Shown here: positions 43,443 through 52,667 of the stretch, piece after piece
How the letters are laid out: each line of letters begins with the position of its first letter
Position numbering within the stretch: the first letter of the stretch is position 1
Source: Streptomyces albus subsp. albus
Lineage (GTDB): Bacteria; Actinomycetota; Actinomycetes; Streptomycetales; Streptomycetaceae
NCBI RefSeq assembly: GCF_000725885.1
Contig: NZ_JODR01000012.1
Location: 62,001 to 126,000 of the forward strand
DNA: 64,000 nt
Direction: 5' to 3'
Program-made: the position numbers and the translations under genes
The notes under the pieces: model-generated
Told to the model about the DNA's origin: nothing
Databases searched by the model: none
Seen by the model: only the letters and a program-made list of their open reading frames with translations

Positions 43443-44314
43443 GCGGGGTTCCTCCCGGCCTGTTGCGCGTTGGTGGCGGTGCTGGTGCTGGCTTTGCTGG
43501 CTTTGCTGGCTTGGATGGTGCTGCTGGCGGTACTGGTCGCGGGCGGCGCCGTGGCCCGCGGCCGTGACGCGGGCGGCTGCGCCGAGGTCTTCGGCTGTCC
43601 CCCGGGGATGAAGGTCGTACACACCCCGTCGCCGTGCGCGATGGTCGCCAGACGCTGGACGTGCGTGCCGAGCAGGCGGGAGAAGACCTCCGTCTCCGCC
43701 TCGCACAGCTGGGGGAACTGCTCCGCCGTGTGGGCCACCGGGCAGTGGTGCTGGCAGAGCTGTTCACCCGCCTGCGCGGGCGCTTCCCGCGCCGTGGCAG
43801 CGTACCCGTCCTCCGACAGGGCCCGGGCCAGCGCCCGGGCACGGTCCTCGGGGGGCACGCCGGCGAGTGCCGCGTGGTACTTCTCGGCCTGCGCCTCGAC
43901 GCGGGCACGGGCGAACGCCGCGACCGCCGCGTCCCCGAGCCGGCCGCCGCCGGCCTGCTGGGCGATCCAGCGCAGGGCGTCGGCCGCGAGCTGGTCGTAC
44001 GCCTGGTCGAAGGCGTCCCGTCCGCAGTCGGTGAGGGCGAACACCTTGGCGGGACGTCCCCGGCCGCGTGAGCCGTAGACCCGCTTGTCCCGGGCCTCCA
44101 CGACGCCCTCGGCGACGAGCGCGTCGAGGTGCCGGCGGACGGCGGCCTGGGTCAGCTCCAGGCGCTGCGCCAGCTCGGCCGCGGTGGACGGGCCGTGGTC
44201 GAGGATGGAGCGCGCGACCTTGTTCCGCGTGCCGTGCTGTTCATCCTGGGTGGTTTGGGTCTGTGCTGCCGAGGTGCCGGACGCGGCGGCTCCGCCGGTG
44301 GCCCGCCGGGCCAT
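43439..44314 (-). CDS. sufR: SufR, Fe-S-sensing repressor of the suf operon
   Basis: 291 residues. Winged HTH at about 30-92 ([37 protein letters not shown]), then a domain with the conserved cluster Cys: Cys187, Cys191, Cys204 and Cys232 ([22 protein letters not shown]). Loss of its cluster would relieve repression. ATG at 44314 with GGAGG 9 nt upstream. Its C-terminal 50 residues are an unusual Ser/Thr/Ala/Pro tail ([19 protein letters not shown]) encoded by a short GCTTTGCTG repeat, beyond the normal end of the family. The SufR site lies 36 bp upstream. Confidence 0.94.
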   Translation of the reverse strand: MARRATGGAAASGTSAAQTQTTQDEQHGTRNKVARSILDHGPSTAAELAQRLELTQAAVRRHLDALVAEGVVEARDKRVYGSRGRGRPAKVFALTDCGRDAFDQAYDQLAADALRWIAQQAGGGRLGDAAVAAFARARVEAQAEKYHAALAGVPPEDRARALARALSEDGYAATAREAPAQAGEQLCQHHCPVAHTAEQFPQLCEAETEVFSRLLGTHVQRLATIAHGDGVCTTFIPGGQPKTSAQPPASRPRATAPPATSTASSTIQASKASKASTSTATNAQQAGRNPA

Positions 44315-44349
44315 CGGTCGGTCCTCCCGAGCCTTCTCCCTCTTTTTCA

Positions 44350-44363
44350 CAACGTCATTGTTG
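44350..44363. promoter_or_regulatory. SufR operator CAAC-N6-GTTG
   Basis: CAAC at 44350-44353, 6-bp spacer, GTTG at 44360-44363. This is exactly the 14-nt pattern I recall being reported for Streptomyces SufR. It lies in the AT-rich promoter region 36 bp upstream of sufR. Confidence 0.82.
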
Positions 44364-44489
44364 CTTAATTCGTCCGAGCCGGGCAAGCGCCGCCCGTGAC
44401 CAGCCGTGATGGGGTGCGTCACGTAAGGCGTGCCTAACCGGCGCAGCCCGCGCGGGGAGGCCGGGGCACGCCTCCTTAGACTGCCTCCC

Positions 44490-45416
44490 ATGCGAAGTTC
44501 AGCGGCCGTGGAAGTCGCGGGGCTGGTGAAGAGGTACGGCGACAAGACCGCGGTCGACGGACTCGACCTGACCGTCGCGCAAGGCACCGTCACCGCCGTC
44601 CTGGGCCCCAACGGCGCGGGCAAGACGACCACCGTCGAAACCTGCGAGGGATACCGCCGTCCGGACGAGGGCACCGTGCGGGTCCTCGGTCTGGACCCCG
44701 TCACCCAAGGTGCCGAGCTGCGGCCCCGGATCGGGGTGATGCTCCAGAGCGGCGGGATCTACCCCACGGCACGCGCCGAGGAGACCCTGCGCCACATGGC
44801 CACCCTCCACGCCCATCCGCTGGACGTGCCGGCGCTCGTCGAACGCCTCGGCCTGGGCAGCTGCGGACGCACCCCCTACCGCCGGCTCTCCGGCGGCCAG
44901 CAGCAGCGGCTGGCGCTCGCCCTCGCCCTGGTCGGCCGCCCCGAACTGGTCTTCCTCGACGAGCCCACCGCCGGACTGGACCCGCAGGCCCGCCACGCCA
45001 CCTGGGAACTGGTGCGCGACCTGCGCGCCGACGGGGTGACGGTCGTCCTGACGACGCACTACATGGACGAGGCCGAGGAACTGTCCGACGACGTGGCCAT
45101 CGTCGACGGCGGCAAGGTCATCGCGCAGGGCGCCCCCGACGTGCTGTGCAAAGGCGGCGCCGAGAACACCCTGCGCTTCACCGGACGCCCCGGACTGGAC
45201 CTGGAATCCCTACTCAAGGCGCTGCCGCCGGACACCGCCGCGACGGAGCTGAGCCCCGGCAGCTACCGCCTGACCGGCACGGTCGACCCCCAGCTGCTGG
45301 CCACCGTCACCTCCTGGTGCGCCCAGCACGGCGTCATGCCGGACCGCATCTCGGTGGAGCGCCGCACGCTGGAGGACGTCTTCCTCGAAATGACCGGGAA
45401 GGAGCTGCGCTCGTGA
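44490..45416 (+). CDS. ABC exporter ATP-binding protein (DrrA-like)
   Basis: 308 residues. Walker A GPNGAGKTTT, signature LSGGQQQRLALA, Walker B LVFLDEPTAGLD, switch His in VLTTHYMDEAEE; the C-terminal extension after about 230 is of DrrA/daunorubicin-resistance type. It powers export of a hydrophobic compound together with the permease encoded next (GTGA overlap). ATG at 44490 has no ribosome site; TAGACT lies 7 nt upstream, so the message is probably leaderless. Confidence 0.93.
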   Translation: MRSSAAVEVAGLVKRYGDKTAVDGLDLTVAQGTVTAVLGPNGAGKTTTVETCEGYRRPDEGTVRVLGLDPVTQGAELRPRIGVMLQSGGIYPTARAEETLRHMATLHAHPLDVPALVERLGLGSCGRTPYRRLSGGQQQRLALALALVGRPELVFLDEPTAGLDPQARHATWELVRDLRADGVTVVLTTHYMDEAEELSDDVAIVDGGKVIAQGAPDVLCKGGAENTLRFTGRPGLDLESLLKALPPDTAATELSPGSYRLTGTVDPQLLATVTSWCAQHGVMPDRISVERRTLEDVFLEMTGKELRS

Positions 45417-46189
45417 CGGCCGCATCCCCGGGGACCCACACCCCGCGACCGGGGGCCGCGCCGCTGCCGCGCATGGTGCGGGCCCAGGCGCTGCTGGAGA
45501 CGCGGACCCAGTTGCGCAACGGCGAGCAGCTGCTGCTCACCGTCATCATCCCCACGCTGCTGCTGGTGCTCTTCAGCGCCGTGGACATCGTGGACACCGG
45601 CGAGGGCTCGCGCGTCGACTTCCTGGCCCCGGGCATCCTCGCGCTGGCGATGCTCTCGACGGCCTTCACGGGGCAGGCCATCGCCACCGGGTTCGAGCGC
45701 CGTTACGGCGTCCTCAAACGGCTGGGCGCCTCACCGCTGCCGCGCTGGGGCCTGATGACGGCGAAGACCTGTTCGGTGCTGGTCATCGAAGCCCTCCAGG
45801 TGCTGCTGCTGAGCGTGGTGGCGCTCGCCCTGGGCTGGTCGCCGCACGGCAACCCGGCCGCCGTGGCGCTCCTCCTGCTGCTGGGCACCGCCGCCTTCTC
45901 CGGGCTGGGGCTGCTGATGGCCGGGACGCTCAGGGCGGAGGCGACGCTGGCGGGCGCCAACCTCGTCTTCATCCTGCTGCTGGTCGGCGGGGGTGTGATC
46001 GTGCCGCTGGACAAGTTCCCGGCCGCCGCCCACAGCGTGCTCCAGCTGCTGCCGATCTCCGCCCTCTCGGACGGACTGCGCGAGGTGCTCCAGCACGGCG
46101 CGGGGCTGCCCTGGGGCGATGTGGCCTCACTCGCCGTGTGGGCGGTGCTCGGGCTGGGCGCGGCGGCGCGGTTCTTCAAATGGGAGTGA
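45413..46189 (+). CDS. ABC-2 type permease
   Basis: 258 residues, six transmembrane helices (LLLTVIIPTLLLVLFSAVDI, FLAPGILALAMLSTAFTGQA, VLVIEALQVLLLSVVALALG and others), ABC-2 family with the conserved RRYGVLKRLGASPLPRW loop. Membrane partner of the ATPase encoded upstream; GTG start at 45413 overlaps its stop. The substrate is unknown. The next gene, ctaA, starts 87 bp downstream with its own promoter-like box. Confidence 0.92.
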   Translation: MTAASPGTHTPRPGAAPLPRMVRAQALLETRTQLRNGEQLLLTVIIPTLLLVLFSAVDIVDTGEGSRVDFLAPGILALAMLSTAFTGQAIATGFERRYGVLKRLGASPLPRWGLMTAKTCSVLVIEALQVLLLSVVALALGWSPHGNPAAVALLLLLGTAAFSGLGLLMAGTLRAEATLAGANLVFILLLVGGGVIVPLDKFPAAAHSVLQLLPISALSDGLREVLQHGAGLPWGDVASLAVWAVLGLGAAARFFKWE

Positions 46190-46276
46190 CCGCGGCGCGG
46201 TGACGCCCCGCCCCGGGCGGATGCCTTGCCGGGCCCCTCGTGAAAGCGCGCACAAGCGGCGCCCTACCATGGCTCC

Positions 46277-47317
46277 GTGCCGAAACTGCTCGAATTCGTA
46301 CGTAACCCGATCGCGTACATCGCCGCGCGCTGGACCCCCTCCCCCCGCACCGTGGAGCGGGCCGCCCTCGCCGCGCTGCTGATGAGCATCCTCATCGTGG
46401 TGACCGGCGGCGCGGTGCGGCTCACCGGGTCGGGCCTGGGCTGCGACACCTGGCCCAAGTGCAGCGACGACAGCCTCACCGCCACGTCGGAGATGGGTGT
46501 CCACGGCGCCATCGAGTTCGGCAACCGGATGCTGACCTGGGTGCTGTCCGCGGCGGTCGGCTGGACGATCATCGCCGTACGGTCGGTGAAGCCGGCCCGC
46601 AAGGGGGTCAGCCGGCTGGCCTGGTCCCAGTTCTGGGTCGTGATGTCCAACGCCGTGGTCGGCGGCATCACGGTGTGGGTGAAGCTCAACCCGTTCGTGG
46701 TCGCCGGTCACTTCCTGGCTGCCTCGGCACTGCTGACGGTGACCACGCTGACCTGGCTGCGCGTACGGGAGGGCGACGCACCGCCCCGCCCGCTGGTGGG
46801 CGGCCCCGTCCGCAAGCTGGCGGGGGTGCTCACCTTCTTCGCGGGGTGCCTCATGATCGTCGGCACCGTCGTGACGGGTGCGGGCCCGCACGCGGGCGAC
46901 AGCAGCGATGTGAAGCGGATGCCGGTCAGTGTGGAGCTGGCCGCGCAGACGCACGCGGTGTTCGCCTGGATCGTGGTGGTCCTGGCGCTGCTGCTGTACG
47001 CCGGTCTGCGCGTGATGGACGCGCCCGTGGGACCGCGGCGCACCGCGCGGAACCTGATCCTCGTCCTGCTCGCGCAGGGCCTCATCGGGTACGTGCAGTA
47101 CTTCAACGACATGCCGGAGCTCCTGGTGGGCGCACACCTGCTGGGCTCGACGCTGGTGTGGATCGGTGTGCTGCGGGTGCTGCTGTCCACGCGGGAGCGT
47201 GCCGCGCTCCCGGCGCCGTCGCCGCAGGACGGGGTCCGTCCCACGCAGGCCGGGGCGGGCCCGGACCGTTCGTCGCCGGACGGCGCGGACGCGCCGGCCG
47301 CCCCCGTCGCCGGCTGA
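46277..47317 (+). CDS. ctaA: Heme A synthase (COX15/CtaA)
   Basis: Oxidises heme O to heme A for cytochrome aa3 oxidase. 346 residues, about eight transmembrane helices, with heme-binding His in MGVHGAIEFGNRML, VVAGHFLAASAL, AAQTHAVFAW and VGAHLLGSTL, and the Cys pair in GLGCDTWPKCSDD. The last 40 residues are a disordered Pro/Ala tail. GTG at 46277; TACCAT lies 7 nt upstream with no ribosome site, so probably leaderless. Pairs functionally with ctaB about 0.6 kb away on the other strand. Confidence 0.95.
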   Translation: MPKLLEFVRNPIAYIAARWTPSPRTVERAALAALLMSILIVVTGGAVRLTGSGLGCDTWPKCSDDSLTATSEMGVHGAIEFGNRMLTWVLSAAVGWTIIAVRSVKPARKGVSRLAWSQFWVVMSNAVVGGITVWVKLNPFVVAGHFLAASALLTVTTLTWLRVREGDAPPRPLVGGPVRKLAGVLTFFAGCLMIVGTVVTGAGPHAGDSSDVKRMPVSVELAAQTHAVFAWIVVVLALLLYAGLRVMDAPVGPRRTARNLILVLLAQGLIGYVQYFNDMPELLVGAHLLGSTLVWIGVLRVLLSTRERAALPAPSPQDGVRPTQAGAGPDRSSPDGADAPAAPVAG

Positions 47318-47357
47318 GTCCGCACAGCGCGTCCGCCCGCACGTCCGCCCAGCGGCA

Positions 47358-47399
47358 CGAAGGCGCCGTCGTCCCCTCGCGGGGGTGGCGGCGCCTTCG
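47358..47399 (+). terminator. Terminator after ctaA
   Basis: 11-bp outer stem CGAAGGCGCCG / CGGCGCCTTCG (47358-47368 and 47389-47399) with an inner CCCC/GGGG pairing, 40 bp after the ctaA stop. Confidence 0.75.
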
Positions 47400-47435
47400 C
47401 CGTTCTCCCGCCGGGAGTGCTCCGCCCCCTCTCGC

Positions 47436-47454
47436 CCGATGGGCTACCCATCGG
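47436..47454. promoter_or_regulatory. Palindrome abutting the -10 box of the small conserved gene
   Basis: CCGATGGG-CTA-CCCATCGG, a perfect 8-bp-arm palindrome, ends just before TAGCAT (47455-47460), a likely -10 box lying 7 nt from the ATG at 47468. A protein bound here would block the promoter. Confidence 0.5.
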
Positions 47455-47467
47455 TAGCATCTGCCGC

Positions 47468-47788
47468 ATGGCAGCAGCAGACAGCAGCAAGCAGGCGGAC
47501 CGGCTCGCCAAGCGGATCGGCGCCTTCGCGCGGCGGCACGGCGGCAGCGCCGAGGGACAGATCGCCTACGTGGGCCAGATGGGCTTCCGCCTCTCCCTGG
47601 TCGCTGGCGACGGCACCTGGGGCGATCTGATGGCGCCCTCCGAGGAGACGGCGCGGACGGCCGCCGAGCGGGCGGGGATCACCCTCAAGGAGAGCTTCGA
47701 CGGCGAGATGGCCGAGCACATGCGGACGGGGCCGTACGAGTGGTCCCGGATGGCGGGCATCCAGGTGGGCGGCCCCGCCAACCGCTGA
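47468..47788 (+). CDS. Small conserved actinobacterial protein
   Basis: 106 residues, soluble, no recognised domain. N-terminal basic helix (KQADRLAKRIGAFARRHGGS), then an apparent beta-rich part (GQIAYVGQMGFRLSLVAGDGTWGDLMAP) and an acidic helix (ETARTAAERAGITLKESFDGEMAEHM). ATG at 47468 lies 7 nt after a -10-like TAGCAT and has no ribosome site, so it is probably leaderless. Flanked by ctaA and ctaB, but a link to heme synthesis is only positional. Confidence 0.75.
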   Translation: MAAADSSKQADRLAKRIGAFARRHGGSAEGQIAYVGQMGFRLSLVAGDGTWGDLMAPSEETARTAAERAGITLKESFDGEMAEHMRTGPYEWSRMAGIQVGGPANR

Positions 47789-47824
47789 CGGACGGGGCAG
47801 GCGCACCAGGGTGAAACAGCGGAA

Positions 47825-47857
47825 GGGCCCCTCCCGGACGAGTGCCGGGAGGGGCCC
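47825..47857. terminator. Bidirectional terminator between the small gene and ctaB
   Basis: 13-bp perfect stem GGGCCCCTCCCGG / CCGGGAGGGGCCC with a 7-nt loop, between convergent stop codons. The 3' arm is followed by CTTC. Confidence 0.85.
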
Positions 47858-47924
47858 CTTCGTGCGCCGTACCAGGGCCGGAAGCCCCGTACGACTGCGG
47901 GTCTCAGTGCAGGAGCCGCGGGTC

Positions 47925-48863
47925 TCAGTGCAGGAACGGGTCGATGGCGACCGCGGCGAACAGCAGGGAGACGTAGGTGATCGACCAGTGGAAGAGCCGC
48001 ATCTCCTTGAGCTTGGCGCCGGTGAGCCCCGCGCGGGCGCGGGCCCGCAGGGCGTGGGCCTCCCACAGCCACAGGCCGCCCGCCAGCACGGCGACCAGCG
48101 GGTAGAACCAGCCGACGTATCCGAGGGGCCACAGCAGCAGGGAGACCACGACCATCGCCCAGCTGTAGACGACGATCTGGTTGGCGACGGTGATGTTGTT
48201 GGCGATCGCCGGGAGCATCGGCACGCCGGCCCGCTGGTAGTCCTCCTTGACCTTCATGGACAGCGGCCAGTAGTGCGGCGGCGTCCAGAAGAAGATCACC
48301 AGGAAAAGGATGAGGGCGGCCCAGCTGACCTCGTTCTTGACGGCGGACCAGCCGATGAAGACGGGCATGCAGCCGGCGATGCCGCCCCACACGATGTTCT
48401 GCGACGTACGCCGCTTGAGGATCATCGTGTAGACGACGACGTAGAACAGCAGCGCGCCCAACGACAGTGCGGCGGACAGCCAGTTGACCAGCAGGCCGAA
48501 CAGCAGGGTCGAGACCACGGCGAGGGTGATGCCGAAGACCAGGCACTCCCAGGGCCGGACCATGCCGGTGACCAGCGGCCGGCGCTCGGTGCGGTGCATC
48601 AGCGCGTCGATGTCGCGGTCGATGTACATGTTCAGCGCGGCGGCACCGCCCGCGGACAGATAGCCGCCGACGCAGGTGACCACCACGAGCTTCAGATTCG
48701 GCACGCCCTGGGCCGCCAGGAACATGACCGGGATGGTGGTCATGAGGAGCAGTTCGACGACCCGCGGCTTGGTCAGCTCGATGAACGCCTTCACACGGGC
48801 ACCGAGCGGCCGATGGCCGCTGGGCTCCACCGCCCCCGCGGGACGGGATTCGACGGCCGTCAC
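47925..48863 (-). CDS. ctaB: Protoheme IX farnesyltransferase
   Basis: Makes heme O from heme B and farnesyl diphosphate. 312 residues, UbiA superfamily, about nine membrane helices. The two Asp-rich motifs are [20 protein letters not shown] and the later [14 protein letters not shown]. The GTG at 48863 ([10 protein letters not shown]) has AGGGG 5 nt upstream; an ATG at 48884 would add seven residues. Monocistronic, divergent from tkt. Confidence 0.94.
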   Translation of the reverse strand: MTAVESRPAGAVEPSGHRPLGARVKAFIELTKPRVVELLLMTTIPVMFLAAQGVPNLKLVVVTCVGGYLSAGGAAALNMYIDRDIDALMHRTERRPLVTGMVRPWECLVFGITLAVVSTLLFGLLVNWLSAALSLGALLFYVVVYTMILKRRTSQNIVWGGIAGCMPVFIGWSAVKNEVSWAALILFLVIFFWTPPHYWPLSMKVKEDYQRAGVPMLPAIANNITVANQIVVYSWAMVVVSLLLWPLGYVGWFYPLVAVLAGGLWLWEAHALRARARAGLTGAKLKEMRLFHWSITYVSLLFAAVAIDPFLH

Positions 48864-49372
48864 GGACACCCCTGATCGCCTCATTAGGAACCAGCGAGCC
48901 GGCATCACGGGTGCACGCAGGAAAAAGGTGCAGGCCCGGGCCAAGCTCGCGCGTACCACGCCACTTTAGACGTTGGCGATACCTCGCCCGTCATGGGGGT
49001 CGCCCGTGTTGGCCCCGTCCGGCGGGGGCGCCACCGGGCGGGACGACGGCCGTCGGACGGGGAAAGGTCGCGGGGAAGGCCGCGGGGCCGAGTGCCGCTC
49101 CGGTGGGCGGACGGGGCGGCGGATGAGCCGTGTCGGCGGGCGAATAAGGGGAACAGACGTGACCCTGGGAGTGGTACCGCGACGGCGACGCCGCCAATCG
49201 GTGGGAATAGCACATATCTCTTCCCGCGTTCCGGTGAATGTCGGCGGAGACGGGGCGGTGGCCACGAAGTGACCTGTCGAAAAGCCGCACGTCCCCGCAG
49301 CGGTACGCTCGACACCGCCCGGTGAGCGCACACACCGGCCATCGAACATGTGGAGAGGAGCCCTGACGCAGG
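48864..49372. other. Divergent intergenic region between ctaB and tkt
   Basis: About 510 bp without a credible gene. It should hold the promoters of both ctaB and the tkt-pgl operon. 49190-49260 is less GC-rich. TACGCT near 49303 could be a -10 box for tkt, and TAAAGT on the minus strand near 48965 one for ctaB. I see no strong palindrome. Confidence 0.5.
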
Positions 49373-51448
49373 GTGAGCACCAAGCCGACCACCACAGATC
49401 TTGAGTGGACCGACCTGGACCAGCAGGCCGTGGACACGGTCCGCGTCCTGGCGATGGATGCCGTGCAGAAGGTCGGTAACGGCCATCCCGGTACGGCCAT
49501 GAGCCTGGCCCCCGTCGCGTACCTGCTCTACCAGAAGCTGATGCGCCACGACCCGACCGATCCGGACTGGACGGGTCGCGACCGCTTCGTCCTCTCCGCG
49601 GGTCACTCCAGCCTGACGCAGTACATCCAGCTCTACCTGGCCGGCTACGGCCTGGAGATGGACGACCTCAAGGCGTTCCGCACCTGGGGCAGCCGCACTC
49701 CCGGCCACCCGGAGCACGGCCACACCGCGGGTGTGGAGACCACGACCGGCCCGCTGGGCCAGGGCATCTCCAACGCCGTCGGCATGGCCATGGCCGCCCG
49801 CTACGAGCGCGGCCTCTTCGACCCGGACGCCCCCGCGGGCGAGTCCCCGTTCGACCACACCATCTGGGTGATCGCCAGCGACGGCGACCTGGAGGAGGGT
49901 GTCTCGGCCGAGGCCTCCTCGCTGGCCGGCCACCAGAAGCTGGGCAACCTGATCGTCCTGTGGGACGACAACCACATCTCCATCGAGGGTGACACCGCGA
50001 CCGCCTTCTCCGAGGACACCCTCAAGCGGTACGAGGCGTACGGCTGGCACGTGCAGCGCGTGGACCAGCAGGAGGACGGCGACCTCGACCCGAAGGCGCT
50101 GTACAAGGCGCTCAAGGCCGCGCAGGCCGAGACCGAGCGGCCCTCCTTCATCGCGATGCGCTCGATCATCGCCTGGCCCGCCCCCAACGCCCAGAACACC
50201 GAGGCCGCGCACGGCTCGGCCCTGGGCGAGGAAGAGGTGGCCGCCACCAAGCGGGTGCTGGGCTTCGACCCGGACAAGCACTTCCACATCTCGGACGAGG
50301 TCTTCACCCACGTCCGCAAGGCCAGCGACCGCGGCCGGGCGATGCAGGCCGAGTGGAACAAGCGGCTGGCCCAGTGGCGCGAGGCCAACCCGGAGCGCGC
50401 CGCCGAGTTCGACCGCATCCGTGAGGGCCGGCTGCCCGACGGCTGGGAGAAGGCGCTGCCCGTCTTCCCGGCCGGCGAGTCGGTGGCGACCCGCAAGGCG
50501 TCCGGGAGCGTCCTGAAGGCGCTGGGCCCGGTCATCCCCGAGCTGTGGGGCGGCTCCGCCGACCTGGCCGGCTCGAACAACACCACGTTCGCCAAGACCT
50601 CGTTCCTGCCCGAGGGCAACCCGCTGGCGGGCGCCGACCCGTACGGGCGTACGGTGCACTGGGGCATCCGCGAGCACGCGATGGGTTCGACGATGAACGG
50701 CATCGCGCTGCACGGCAACACACGGGTCTACGGCGGTACCTTCCTGGTCTTCTCCGACTACATGCGGCCGGCCGTCCGGCTCGCCGCGCTGATGAAGGCG
50801 CCGGTCACCTACGTGTGGACGCACGACTCCATCGGTCTGGGCGAGGACGGCCCGACGCACCAGCCGGTCGAGCACCTGTCCGCACTGCGCGCCATCCCCG
50901 GTCTGAACGTCGTCCGTCCGGCGGACGCCAACGAGACGGCGCAGGCGTGGGCAGAGATCATGCGCCGGCACAGCAGCAAGCCCGCGCCGCACGGTCTCGC
51001 GCTGACCCGGCAGGGTGTGCCGACCTACGAGGCCAACCAGGACGCCGCCAAGGGCGGTTACGTGCTGTTCGAGGCGGAGGGCGGCCACCCGCAGGTGGTG
51101 CTGATCGGTACCGGCTCCGAGGTGCAGCTCGCCGTGGAGGCGCGGGAGCGGCTCCAGGCGCAGGGCATCCCGACCCGGGTGGTCTCGATGCCGTGTGTGG
51201 AGTGGTTCGAGGAGCAGGAGCAGTCCTACCGCGACAGCGTGCTGCCGCCCGACGTCAAGGCCCGGGTCGCCGTGGAGGCGGGCGTGGCCCTGACGTGGCA
51301 CCGCTACGTGGGCGAGGCAGGCCGCGTCGTGTCGCTGGAGCACTTCGGTGCCTCGGCCGACGGCAAGGTCCTCTTCAAGGAGTTCGGTCTCACCGCGGAG
51401 GCCGTGCAGCTGGCGGCCAAGGAGTCGCTGGAGGCGGCGGGCCGCTGA
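49373..51448 (+). CDS. tkt: Transketolase
   Basis: Moves two-carbon units between sugar phosphates with thiamine diphosphate. 691 residues, full length. Conserved: [21 protein letters not shown], the thiamine motif [21 protein letters not shown] ending in DDN, catalytic [30 protein letters not shown], and the C-terminal GTGSEV. GTG start at 49373; GAGAGGAG is 13-20 nt upstream. First gene of the oxidative and non-oxidative pentose phosphate operon. Confidence 0.97.
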   Translation: MSTKPTTTDLEWTDLDQQAVDTVRVLAMDAVQKVGNGHPGTAMSLAPVAYLLYQKLMRHDPTDPDWTGRDRFVLSAGHSSLTQYIQLYLAGYGLEMDDLKAFRTWGSRTPGHPEHGHTAGVETTTGPLGQGISNAVGMAMAARYERGLFDPDAPAGESPFDHTIWVIASDGDLEEGVSAEASSLAGHQKLGNLIVLWDDNHISIEGDTATAFSEDTLKRYEAYGWHVQRVDQQEDGDLDPKALYKALKAAQAETERPSFIAMRSIIAWPAPNAQNTEAAHGSALGEEEVAATKRVLGFDPDKHFHISDEVFTHVRKASDRGRAMQAEWNKRLAQWREANPERAAEFDRIREGRLPDGWEKALPVFPAGESVATRKASGSVLKALGPVIPELWGGSADLAGSNNTTFAKTSFLPEGNPLAGADPYGRTVHWGIREHAMGSTMNGIALHGNTRVYGGTFLVFSDYMRPAVRLAALMKAPVTYVWTHDSIGLGEDGPTHQPVEHLSALRAIPGLNVVRPADANETAQAWAEIMRRHSSKPAPHGLALTRQGVPTYEANQDAAKGGYVLFEAEGGHPQVVLIGTGSEVQLAVEARERLQAQGIPTRVVSMPCVEWFEEQEQSYRDSVLPPDVKARVAVEAGVALTWHRYVGEAGRVVSLEHFGASADGKVLFKEFGLTAEAVQLAAKESLEAAGR

Positions 51449-51543
51449 CCAGGCCGAGGTCGCCGGGCGGCGGGCCCTGCAGCCGGCCGCCCGGTGTGCC
51501 CCGACACAACAAGAAGCCAACAAGCACAGGAGATGCGAATCCC

Positions 51544-52662
51544 ATGACAGACGCACTCAAGCGCCTCTCCGACGAAGGCGTCGCGATCTGGCTGGACGAC
51601 CTGTCGCGCAAGCGCATCACGTCGGGCAACCTCGGCGAGCTGAGGGACGAGCACCACGTCGTCGGTGTGACGACCAACCCGACGATCTTCCAGAAGGCGA
51701 TCTCGGCGGGCGACGGCTACGAGCAGCAGGTCTCCGACCTGGCCGCCCGCCGGGTCTCCGTGGAGGAGGCCCTCCGGATGATCACCACGGCGGACGTCCG
51801 GGACGCCGCCGATGTGCTGCGCCCGGTCTACGACGCCACCGACGGCAAGGACGGCCGGGTCTCCATCGAGGTGGACCCGCGCCTGGCGCACAACACCAAG
51901 GCGACGGTCGCCGAGGCCCGCCAGCTCGCCTGGCTGGTGGACCGCCCCAACACCTTCATCAAGATCCCGGCCACCGAGGCCGGCCTTCCGGCGATCACCG
52001 AGACGATCGGCAAGGGCATCAGCGTCAACGTGACGCTGATCTTCTCGCTGGAGCGTTACCGGGCGGTCATGGACGCGTACATGGCCGGTCTGGAGAAGGC
52101 CAAGGGCCTGGGCATCGACCTGTCCCAGATCCACTCGGTCGCCTCGTTCTTCGTCTCCCGCGTGGACACCGAGATCGACAAGCGGCTCGCCGCGGTGGGC
52201 ACCGACGAGGCCAAGGCCCTCAAGAGCAAGGCCGCGCTGGCCAACGCCCGGCTCGCCTACCGCGAGTACGAGCAGGTCATCGCCTCCGACCGCTGGCAGG
52301 CCCTGGAGAAGGCCGGCGCCAACCAGCAGCGCCCGCTGTGGGCGTCGACCGGTGTGAAGGACCCGGAGCTGCCCGACACGCTGTACGTGTCGGAGCTGGT
52401 GGCCCCCAACACGGTCAACACCATGCCGGAGGCCACCCTCCAGGCCGTGGGCGACCACGGCGAGATCAAGGGCGACGCGGTGCGCGGCACCTACGAGGAG
52501 GCCCAGGGCGTCCTGGACGCCATCGCCAAGCTGGGCATCTCCTACGACGACGTCGTCAAGGTGCTGGAGGACGAAGGCGTACAGAAGTTCGAGGACTCCT
52601 GGAACGCCCTGCTGGAGTCCACCAAGGCCGAGCTCGAGCGCCTCGCCCCGAAGGAGGCGTGA
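51544..52662 (+). CDS. tal: Transaldolase
   Basis: Moves a dihydroxyacetone unit between sugar phosphates. 372 residues, actinobacterial Tal type. Schiff-base Lys in [12 protein letters not shown]; also [13 protein letters not shown] and the [14 protein letters not shown] strand. ATG at 51544 after GGAG. The stop overlaps the GTG at the zwf frame start, so translation of zwf may be coupled. Confidence 0.96.
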   Translation: MTDALKRLSDEGVAIWLDDLSRKRITSGNLGELRDEHHVVGVTTNPTIFQKAISAGDGYEQQVSDLAARRVSVEEALRMITTADVRDAADVLRPVYDATDGKDGRVSIEVDPRLAHNTKATVAEARQLAWLVDRPNTFIKIPATEAGLPAITETIGKGISVNVTLIFSLERYRAVMDAYMAGLEKAKGLGIDLSQIHSVASFFVSRVDTEIDKRLAAVGTDEAKALKSKAALANARLAYREYEQVIASDRWQALEKAGANQQRPLWASTGVKDPELPDTLYVSELVAPNTVNTMPEATLQAVGDHGEIKGDAVRGTYEEAQGVLDAIAKLGISYDDVVKVLEDEGVQKFEDSWNALLESTKAELERLAPKEA

Positions 52663-52667
52663 CCCGA

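Noticed and set aside
40752..44078. A 1108-codon open frame on the plus strand across the suf genes
   Set aside because: It is the antisense shadow of sufD-sufB-sufR, caused by near-total G/C at third codon positions. The translation is Val/Gly/Arg/His-rich with no family likeness, while the minus strand gives clear Suf proteins.
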